DNA of 5,785 nt, taken from Rhizobiaceae bacterium. GTDB taxonomy: Bacteria > Pseudomonadota > Alphaproteobacteria > Rhizobiales > Rhizobiaceae. Below, piece by piece: positions 1 to 5,036 of this stretch; position 1 is the first letter of the stretch; each line of letters begins with the position of its first letter. Location: the NCBI GenBank assembly GCA_913776675.1, contig CAJYRE010000387.1, positions 1 to 5,785 of the forward strand. The letters are read 5' to 3'. The notes below the pieces were generated by a model. The model worked only from the letters and a program-made list of their open reading frames with translations. It did no database searches and was not told where the DNA came from. Made by a program: the position numbers and the translations under genes.

Positions 1-176
1 GACGGAATCGACTTTGGAATCCCGTTCTGACCTTCAATTGCGAGGAATGCGTCATCAACCGTCTGTGGCTTATCTGCGGCCTGCCCAGCTCCCGTCAAAA
101 GGCCCATCATCAAAACAACGCTGGCGACTTGGACGAAAGAGCGTGCAAATTGGCTCCTGAACATCATATACACCAT
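1..176 (-). CDS. Exported protein with signal peptide, 3' end beyond window (candidate T6SS immunity protein)
   Basis: I do not recognise this protein. Fifty-eight codons are visible, open to the window edge. The N-terminus is a classic Sec signal peptide: a short basic n-region (Arg at about residues 7 and 12), a hydrophobic core at about residues 13-30 (SFVQVASVVLMMGLLTGA) and a likely cleavage site near AGQAA/DK at about residues 31-35. There is no lipobox Cys, so the mature protein should be soluble in the periplasm. The mature part begins DKPQTVDDAFLAIEGQNG and shows no known motif. The first ATG lies 2 bases after the TGA of the upstream 358-aa gene, with only a weak GAGA in front, which suggests translational coupling. 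Other in-frame ATGs at 167-165 and 164-162 are possible starts. Periplasmic location plus tight linkage to a gene behind hcp fits an immunity protein, as for the exported Tai of Agrobacterium. This role is inferred from context only. Confidence 0.7.
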   Translation of the reverse strand, partial: MVYMMFRSQFARSFVQVASVVLMMGLLTGAGQAADKPQTVDDAFLAIEGQNGIPKSIP

Positions 177-178
177 TC

Positions 179-1255
179 TCATAATGTAACGACATCGGTG
201 AACTGTTTAGGTCGTGTTTGCAGTGCAAGACGTGTAATAATCTGCTCCGCCTTCAGAAGCTGATCTCTCCTATCTGAGCTTCGCTCAAACATACTCGCCA
301 TGATACCGTTTTCAGCATAAAAGGGCACACCAGTCACCATTTTGCTGACCACATTAATTCTGTTTCTTATTGCAGATCCAAGACTGTTGTATTCAACGGA
401 GCGAGTTTGCTCCCATCCTCTCCCATTACCAATCTTCTGCGCTCCTAATTTAGGATAATTCGGCGACGATGGCATTATGTCTATTGGTTTACGACTCATT
501 TCAATGGGTTGAGAAGGGGCCATATCTGGAGTTCCGAGAGGAACATTGATCGTGTCCACCAGAAAATCCGAATCCAGCACGGCCTGCATGTAAAACAGCA
601 TTTCCATCTTTTGCGACAGGCTTGTTTCATCCACACGGCGGCTTGCCGGAGCATTCCAGAACGGTGTTTGGGTCATCAGTTCTGCGATTTTCAGCTTGTT
701 GTCGTCGCTCATCGTCTTATCGTCGATCACGCCTCTGACAATCCCATGCAAAGTGATGTGGTTGGCATCCACAAAGTCCATCATGCGGGTCAGAAAGTTC
801 AAGGCGCTGGGCGAAGCGGCAATCGGTGGAGATTTTGTCAGATCTTCCACGGCTGCCTGCACCTGCTTGCCCGCAAGACTCTTGGCAGCATCCAGCACAC
901 CACCGAGAGCAAACATGGCGGTTTCACTCTTGTTGATCGCATGAATGGCATTGAAGGTACGATTGAGATTATTGTTGCAGATGGTTTGCAACATTGCCTT
1001 GCCCGCCAAAACCCGTAACGAGGAGCTGGCAAAAGCAGCCATCATCACGCTCCCTGTCAGTACAGAGGCAGCCAGCACAAAAAGCTCTGCCACCATGCGA
1101 TCCCGCGCGGCTTGCGCCTGCAGCGTTTTCTGATAATTGTCATAGGCCATATCATAGGCCCGCACATAAGGATTGACGACATTCTTTTCCCATTGCGATT
1201 TTTTACTGGGAAGATCGATGAGAATGGCATTCAGACGATCAGTTGCTGAGGACAT
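179..1255 (-). CDS. Unrecognised 358-aa protein downstream of hcp; candidate T6SS effector
   Basis: The family is not recognised. From the ATG at 1255 it has 358 residues (about 39 kDa). Residues 1-53 look helical and charged (RLNAILIDLPSKKSQWEKN onward). Residues 55-85 form a long hydrophobic, Ala/Ser/Met-rich stretch (VAELFVLAASVLTGSVMMAA) that could be one membrane helix or a hairpin. A second, weaker Ala-rich segment lies at 111-129. Residues 239-271 are a Pro-rich linker (9 Pro), followed by a C-terminal part of about 87 residues. There is one Cys and about 20 Met, and no signal peptide. I found no nuclease, amidase, lipase or NAD-glycohydrolase motif. Position after hcp and immediately before an exported protein suggests a cargo effector, possibly carried in the Hcp tube. 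Base composition changes inside the gene: by hand count 181-480 is about 44% GC and 601-900 about 54%. Alternatives are an accessory or adaptor protein of the T6SS. Confidence 0.8.
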   Translation of the reverse strand: MSSATDRLNAILIDLPSKKSQWEKNVVNPYVRAYDMAYDNYQKTLQAQAARDRMVAELFVLAASVLTGSVMMAAFASSSLRVLAGKAMLQTICNNNLNRTFNAIHAINKSETAMFALGGVLDAAKSLAGKQVQAAVEDLTKSPPIAASPSALNFLTRMMDFVDANHITLHGIVRGVIDDKTMSDDNKLKIAELMTQTPFWNAPASRRVDETSLSQKMEMLFYMQAVLDSDFLVDTINVPLGTPDMAPSQPIEMSRKPIDIMPSSPNYPKLGAQKIGNGRGWEQTRSVEYNSLGSAIRNRINVVSKMVTGVPFYAENGIMASMFERSSDRRDQLLKAEQIITRLALQTRPKQFTDVVTL

Positions 1256-1260
1256 GGGGC

Positions 1261-1269
1261 TATCTCCCG
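1261..1269 (-). promoter_or_regulatory. Ribosome binding site that decides the start of the 358-aa gene
   Basis: On the minus strand GGGAGA stands about 7 bases before the ATG at 1255-1253. The longer reading frame that opens with TTG at 1291-1289 would add 12 residues, but it has no well-spaced Shine-Dalgarno: AGAGG is about 18 bases upstream. The ATG is therefore preferred. Confidence 0.6.
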
Positions 1270-1417
1270 ATGGATTGGAAGCAGTCTTCAAGACCGCGCG
1301 TCAATAACCTCTGAGGGTTTCGAATATTGGCGAAATATGAATCTCGGAGCATAAGCCCGGAATCGGTAAAATGACTGCCGGATCATCTACAAGATAGAGA
1401 TCAATCGACAATTCAAA

Positions 1418-1445
1418 ATCTTAGGCGCACATAAGCGCAGATCAA
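1418..1445 (-). promoter_or_regulatory. Candidate promoter for the 358-aa gene
   Basis: Reading leftward just after the hcp terminator, TTGATC (1445-1440) and TAAGAT (1423-1418) are separated by 16 bases and each match 4 of 6 bases of the sigma-70 consensus. A promoter is expected here because the terminator at 1465-1493 should reduce transcription arriving from hcp. The rest of the leader (1256-1417) holds only an 11-bp palindrome GTCTTCAAGAC at 1284-1294 and no other gene. The match is modest. Confidence 0.3.
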
Positions 1446-1464
1446 ACTCATGCCGGGCAGCGTG

Positions 1465-1493
1465 AAAAGACGCCGCTTGAAAGCGGCGCCTTT
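1465..1493 (-). terminator. Rho-independent terminator after hcp
   Basis: On the minus strand AAAGGCGCCGCT (1493-1482) pairs with AGCGGCGTCTTT (1477-1466) around a 4-base loop. This gives a 12-bp stem with one G-U pair, and the stem ends in the run TCTTTT. It begins 12 bases after the TAA of hcp. On the plus strand the stem has an A-C mismatch and no T-run follows, so it acts leftward only. It should end or attenuate the clpV-hcp transcript before the 358-aa gene. Confidence 0.85.
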
Positions 1494-1505
1494 CCGCATG
1501 ATGAT

Positions 1506-1982
1506 TTACGCCGCCTTTGTGGTAGACAGGTCGTAAGAGGCAATCATTGGCGACTGCGCCGTATTGTCTTCGCCATAAGGCGTATACTTCACTTCAATCT
1601 TGGTGAAGTTCAAACGGATGGTTTCAACCGGGCGATCACCGCTGGAATCAACCGAATAGTTGGCAATCAGCGTGTTGGTGAGTGTATATTCAATATAGGT
1701 GTTGCCGGGATTGCCGGTGGTCACCAAATGCAACACGGCTGTCTTGCCGGTACGGCCAGCGCAGGCTTCCTGAAACAGCTTGGTCGAGGAGGAATCGCTC
1801 ACCTTGGTGAGTACCACTTCCGACACCATTGGCTCAGAGGCTTCACGGTTGGCAGTGGAGCCTGCTGTGGTGTTCATGGCACGGCTGACATTCCAGTGAA
1901 TAGCTTCAATGTCCATCCACTTCTTGTGCTCTTCATGGGTTGCATCGCCCTGAATGCCATCGATTTTCAGATAAATTGGCAT
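1506..1982 (-). CDS. hcp: Hcp (TssD), T6SS inner-tube protein
   Basis: Hcp forms hexameric rings that stack into the T6SS inner tube. The tube is pushed out of the cell by sheath contraction and can carry small effectors in its lumen. At 158 residues it has the normal family length. The N-terminus MPIYLKIDGIQGDATHEEHK is the family signature. It is followed by WMDIEAIHWNVSRAMN (about 22-37), SEVVLTKVSDSSSTKLF (about 54-70) and the C-terminal strands ETIRLNFTKIEVKYTPY (about 119-135), all typical of the Hcp beta-barrel. The sequence looks very like agrobacterial Hcp. There is no signal peptide, as expected. The ATG is preceded by AGGAGA (1997-1992) with 9 bases between, a good ribosome binding site. 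It lies 162 bp downstream of clpV and has its own terminator. This arrangement would allow an abundant hcp message distinct from that of clpV. No C-terminal extension is present, so it is a plain structural Hcp, not an evolved one. Confidence 0.97.
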   Translation of the reverse strand: MPIYLKIDGIQGDATHEEHKKWMDIEAIHWNVSRAMNTTAGSTANREASEPMVSEVVLTKVSDSSSTKLFQEACAGRTGKTAVLHLVTTGNPGNTYIEYTLTNTLIANYSVDSSGDRPVETIRLNFTKIEVKYTPYGEDNTAQSPMIASYDLSTTKAA

Positions 1983-2011
1983 GTTCTCAAATCTCCTGTT
2001 GCATCAAATCA

Positions 2012-2030
2012 GCCTCTTTGCGTGTGAGGC
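2012..2030 (-). promoter_or_regulatory. Small hairpin just upstream of the hcp ribosome binding site
   Basis: GCCTC (minus strand, 2030-2026) pairs with GAGGC (2016-2012) around a 9-base loop. It lies 14 bases before the AGGAGA of hcp. The 5-bp stem is weak and may be chance. Confidence 0.25.
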
Positions 2031-2050
2031 ACTGGTTCACCTTTCACATG

Positions 2051-2098
2051 AATGTCGCCTGACGACCGAAATCCGGTGATCAGGTTGGATGCGACATT
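2051..2098 (-). repeat. Large bulged hairpin in the clpV-hcp spacer (proximal to hcp)
   Basis: Perfect 8-bp arms AATGTCGC (2051-2058) and GCGACATT (2091-2098) enclose a further CCTGA/TCAGG pairing (2058-2062 with 2080-2084, sharing base 2058 with the outer arm). At the tip ACCG/CGGT (2065-2068 with 2074-2077) closes a 5-base loop. A 6-base bulge lies on one side (2085-2090). No T-run follows in either direction, so it is not an ordinary terminator. It may be an RNA structure in the hcp leader that blocks exonucleases or is a processing site, or a member of a dispersed intergenic repeat. Confidence 0.6.
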
Positions 2099-2101
2099 GC
2101 G

Positions 2102-2137
2102 TGCCGTATACGTCGGGTAGCCCCTTCCGACACGGCA
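2102..2137 (-). repeat. Bulged hairpin directly after clpV
   Basis: TGCCGT (2102-2107) pairs with ACGGCA (2132-2137), and GTCGG (2112-2116) pairs with CCGAC (2127-2131). The total is 11 bp, interrupted only by a one-sided 4-base bulge (2108-2111), with a 10-base loop. It starts 7 bases after the clpV stop codon, and 3 bases separate it from the next hairpin. No T-run follows. Together the two hairpins fill most of the first 95 bases of the intercistronic spacer. Confidence 0.6.
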
Positions 2138-2144
2138 TCTTCAT

Positions 2145-4814
2145 TCACCGAAGCCGTCTCTGGCCTTCGACGAATTCCTCTTGATTGACAGAGTCTTCAC
2201 CCATGACGATAAATGCATTGTCTTGGTAGCTGACCTCTGCACGACCAACCTTTTTGCCTGCCGCCACCAATTCGATGAAGAAGGTCGACAGCGGCGGAAG
2301 AAGATCACGACCAATCATGATTTCGATAGCGCGTGCACCGATCTCGCTGGCTCCGGCCTTATTGACCAGCACATCGCGCGCAGTTTCAGACAAAACCAGC
2401 TCTGTGCCGTAGGCAGCACGGATTCGATCTTTGATCCGCTCAATTTGCAGCTCAACAATATTGGAAAGCGCTTCCTGACCCAAAGGCATGAAAGGCAAAA
2501 TGATGGTGCGGCCCAAAAACGCTGGCTTGAATTGTTTTTGCAACTCCGGCATCAGCAAGGCTTCCAGCGCATCGCCTTCTGGCATGGTGTCCGGATCGCT
2601 CGCCAGGGTGGCCAGCAATTCAGATCCGGTATTGGCTGTCATGAAAATCGTGGTGTTTTTGAAATCCACATCCCGGCCTTCGCCATCGCGCAAGGCACCC
2701 TTGTCAAACACCTGATAGAAAATGTCCTGTACGCCTGCGTGTGCCTTATCGATTTCATCCAGCAGCAACACACCATAAGGGCGGCGGCGCACCGCCTCGG
2801 TCAACACACCGCCCTCACCGTAACCCACATAGCCGGGAGGCGCACCCAACAGCATGGACACTTTATGCTCTTCCTTGAACTCCGACATGTTGATGGTGGT
2901 CAGATGCTGACTGCCGCCATACAGCAGATCGGCCAGTGTCAAAGCGGTCTCCGTTTTGCCGGTCCCTGACATGCCCACCAGCAAAAATACAGCAGGCGGT
3001 CGACGCGGATCAGAAAGACCTGCACGAGCAGCGCGCATGGCATCAGCAATTCTTTTCAGCGCCGCATCCTGACCAATCACTTTCTGGGCCAGCCGCTGCT
3101 CCAGCGTCTTGGCATTTTCCATCTGATCGGCCAGCAGCTTGCCAAGGGGAATCCCCGTCCAGCGCGACACTACAGACGCCACCACATGACGGTCCACCTC
3201 GCGGGGGATCAGCGCCTCTTCACCATTCAACGATGTTGCCACAGACACAGGCCGCCGTGTCAGACCCCGGCTTTTCAAATGCGCAACATTGCTGGCGACC
3301 TGGGGAAGAATGTCATCCGCGCTCTTTTGCTGCTGCTCGGGCTGGTTATCCGTCACCGTAAGTGCCTGCATCTCAGCATCATAGCGGCTCTGCAAGATCG
3401 CAATTTCAACATCCAGACGCTCAAGCTCTGAAACAACAGCGTGCTTGCGTTCCAGACTTTCGTCTGTTTCCGCTTCGCGGTTCAACCACTCAAGCTCAAC
3501 AGCAAGATGTTTGCGCTCACTTTGCAAATTCATCAGCGTTTCAGGAATGGTCTGGCGGGCCAATGACACAGCAGCGGCAGCAGTATCAATCAGGCTGACT
3601 GCCTTGTCCGGCAATTGCCGGGCTGGCAGAAACCGGGCGGAGAGCTGCACGGCAGCCACGAGAGCATCGTCGCGGATAGTCACGCCATGATGGGCCATGA
3701 AGGAATCGGCCACACCACGCAGCATGCGGATGGCAGTTTCCTCATCCGGCTCGCGCACATGCACGGGCTGGAAACGGCGTGTCAAAGCGGCATCTTTTTC
3801 AAAAAAGCGCTTGTATTCGCTCCATGTGGTCGCAGCAATCACCCGGACTTCGCCGCGCGCCAGCGCGGGCTTGAGAATATTGGCAGCATCGCCCTGCCCG
3901 CTGGCTCCGCCAGCGCCAATCAGCCCATGCGCTTCATCAATAAACAGAATGATCGGCTCTGGTGAGCGCTTGACGGCCTCGATAACGCCATGCAAACGGC
4001 GCTCGAATTCGCCTTTCACACCGGCTCCGGCCTGAAGCAGCGTCAAATCCAGCATCAAGAGCCGCACCGCTTTCAGCTTTTCCGGCACCCGTTCTGCAGC
4101 AATTTCCAAGGCAAAGGCTTCTGCAACGGCGGTTTTACCAACGCCCGCCTCCCCCACCAGAATGGGATTGTTTTGACGGCGACGGGTCAGAATATCAATC
4201 ATCTGCCGCAGCTCAACGTCACGCCCGATCACTGGATCAATCCGGCCATCCCGCGCATCCTGCGTCAGATCATGGGTGTAGAGCCGCAGGAATTCATCAT
4301 TGCCCCGACTGTTCACCGTCGGATCCGGCACTGCAACGGCACTTGCAGCGCCAGTCTCCGGTTCCGCCTCCCGCATACGCTCCAGAACCGCGCGATCCAG
4401 CATCCGCAAGGATGGCAATTGACCACGCACCAAGGCTCGCAGCGATGGCTCATCATCGAGAACGGAGAACACATCAGCCAAAACGATGGAAGAGCGCCCG
4501 CCCTGAAGCGTGGCACAGACCCAGGCCTCACGCCCAAGCGTCAGAATGTTTTGCGATAACGACAGGTTTTGCTCACCAGCGACGGCAATATCGTCAAGCG
4601 CTTGGCCCAATTCGCGCCGCAGAGCAATCATAGGTATGCCAAGAGACTCTAAATCGTCTTGAAATGAAACACTTTCAGCAATGGCGTTTACAAAATGGAT
4701 AATATCGACCTGACCATGTCTGCGTCCAGCCGCCGTTGACGCAGCCATTTCAAGGGCAATGCGCAAGTTGGGCTCAAAGGCTTCAATCAAGCGATTAAGG
4801 TCTATAAACGACAT
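2145..4814 (-). CDS. clpV: ClpV (TssH), T6SS sheath-disassembly AAA+ ATPase
   Basis: Clp/Hsp100 unfoldase that extracts TssC from contracted TssB/TssC sheaths so that the T6SS can be rebuilt; it works in the cytoplasm as a hexamer. The 889 residues are the usual ClpV length. Domains in order: N-domain (about 1-150); D1 with Walker A GEAGVGKT (221-228), pore-region KGEFERR (267-273), Walker B IILFIDEAH (288-296) and Arg fingers LTRRF (344-348); a coiled-coil middle domain (about 415-480); D2 with Walker A GMSGTGKT (614-621), pore loop GYVGYGEGG (661-669), Walker B GVLLLDEIDKAH (681-692), sensor-1 TANTG (726-730), Arg finger in FLGRT (R769) and sensor-2 GAR (826-828). Both ATPase sites look intact. 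It is ClpV rather than ClpB because of its T6SS neighbours and divergent N-domain. The ATG has a strong GAGGAG 7 bases upstream. It is the first gene of the leftward transcript and is followed by hcp. Confidence 0.97.
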   Translation of the reverse strand: MSFIDLNRLIEAFEPNLRIALEMAASTAAGRRHGQVDIIHFVNAIAESVSFQDDLESLGIPMIALRRELGQALDDIAVAGEQNLSLSQNILTLGREAWVCATLQGGRSSIVLADVFSVLDDEPSLRALVRGQLPSLRMLDRAVLERMREAEPETGAASAVAVPDPTVNSRGNDEFLRLYTHDLTQDARDGRIDPVIGRDVELRQMIDILTRRRQNNPILVGEAGVGKTAVAEAFALEIAAERVPEKLKAVRLLMLDLTLLQAGAGVKGEFERRLHGVIEAVKRSPEPIILFIDEAHGLIGAGGASGQGDAANILKPALARGEVRVIAATTWSEYKRFFEKDAALTRRFQPVHVREPDEETAIRMLRGVADSFMAHHGVTIRDDALVAAVQLSARFLPARQLPDKAVSLIDTAAAAVSLARQTIPETLMNLQSERKHLAVELEWLNREAETDESLERKHAVVSELERLDVEIAILQSRYDAEMQALTVTDNQPEQQQKSADDILPQVASNVAHLKSRGLTRRPVSVATSLNGEEALIPREVDRHVVASVVSRWTGIPLGKLLADQMENAKTLEQRLAQKVIGQDAALKRIADAMRAARAGLSDPRRPPAVFLLVGMSGTGKTETALTLADLLYGGSQHLTTINMSEFKEEHKVSMLLGAPPGYVGYGEGGVLTEAVRRRPYGVLLLDEIDKAHAGVQDIFYQVFDKGALRDGEGRDVDFKNTTIFMTANTGSELLATLASDPDTMPEGDALEALLMPELQKQFKPAFLGRTIILPFMPLGQEALSNIVELQIERIKDRIRAAYGTELVLSETARDVLVNKAGASEIGARAIEIMIGRDLLPPLSTFFIELVAAGKKVGRAEVSYQDNAFIVMGEDSVNQEEFVEGQRRLR

Positions 4815-4821
4815 TAAAAAA

Positions 4822-4840
4822 CTCCTCAGAGGCGGCCTCT
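4822..4840 (-). promoter_or_regulatory. clpV ribosome binding site abutting a small palindrome
   Basis: The Shine-Dalgarno GAGGAG (4827-4822, minus strand) lies 7 bases before the ATG. Directly upstream is the perfect palindrome AGAGGC-C-GCCTCT (4840-4828, minus strand), able to form a 5-bp stem with a 3-base loop. The CCTC of its arm could alternatively interact with the GAGG of the ribosome site, but the geometry is tight and any control role is speculative. Confidence 0.4.
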
Positions 4841-4935
4841 TAACACACCTGAAGGAACAACTAGGGCGTTAATTCAGACCTTTCCAGAGGCTGCATGATT
4901 TTTTTTGCAAAATAAATTCCACCGCCATAATTTGG

Positions 4936-4964
4936 AAAATAGGCCACACCGATCAGGTTGACAA
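4936..4964 (-). promoter_or_regulatory. Candidate sigma-70 promoter for clpV-hcp
   Basis: On the minus strand TTGTCA (4964-4959, 5 of 6 matches) and TATTTT (4941-4936, 4 of 6) are separated by exactly 17 bases. Transcription would start near 4929, giving a leader of about 115 bases to the clpV ATG. The -35 hexamer overlaps that of the candidate tssA promoter on the other strand. Confidence 0.45.
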
Positions 4965-4992
4965 AACAATAGGTGCGCCCCACATTTATAAA
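4958..4992 (+). promoter_or_regulatory. Candidate promoter for tssA (imp operon)
   Basis: A perfect -35 hexamer TTGACA lies at 4958-4963. At normal spacing (17-18 bases) the -10 would be only CACATT or ACATTT (4981-4987). Better -10 sequences, TTTATA (4985-4990) and TATAAA (4987-4992), lie at 21-23 bases, too far for unaided sigma-70. Either the promoter is weak and activator-dependent, or the start lies elsewhere. Confidence 0.35.
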
Positions 4993-5023
4993 CATAGTTA
5001 TATTAGCAAATTTAAAATCCAGT

Positions 5024-5036
5024 AGAGGCTTCGGTG
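5024..5036 (+). promoter_or_regulatory. Ribosome binding site that decides the tssA GTG start
   Basis: AGAGG (5024-5028) stands 5 bases before GTG 5034-5036. An in-frame stop at 5013-5015 and the absence of any in-frame ATG before the conserved N-terminal motif make this GTG the best start. The only alternative nearby is the GTG at 5052. Confidence 0.65.

Larger units (their letters stand above)
4815..5033. promoter_or_regulatory. AT-rich divergent control region between clpV and tssA
   Basis: This 219-bp non-coding region separates the starts of the two divergent transcripts. By hand count 4861-5033 is about 39% GC, well below the 54% counted for 601-900. It contains overlapping outward promoters, an 8-T run and the palindrome TTTTGCAAAA (4903-4912), an inverted repeat TTCCA (4917-4921)/TGGAA (4933-4937), and TA-rich DNA at 4984-5017. 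Such a region is the natural place for regulators of the whole system. In A. tumefaciens the T6SS responds to acidity through ChvG/ChvI and ExoR, but I cannot identify a ChvI site here. Confidence 0.6.

Noticed and set aside
1256..1291. TTG start adding 12 residues to the 358-aa protein
   Set aside because: The ATG at 1255 has a well-spaced GGGAGA; the TTG has no proper ribosome site.
1256..1465. Sigma-54 promoter or CRISPR/tRNA element in the leader of the 358-aa gene
   Set aside because: No GG-N10-GC pair with the proper surrounding bases, no direct repeats and no cloverleaf were found.
2051..2137. Transcription terminator between clpV and hcp
   Set aside because: The hairpins are bulged and no T-run follows in either direction.
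2181..2969. Long rightward frame of 262 codons opposite clpV
   Set aside because: Shadow of the clpV coding frame. The leftward frame carries both complete AAA+ modules, while this one shows only low-complexity His/Gln-rich sequence.
4902..4912. T-run at 4899-4906 as the tail of a terminator
   Set aside because: There is no GC-rich stem in front of it; TTTTGCAAAA alone is an AT palindrome inside the clpV leader.
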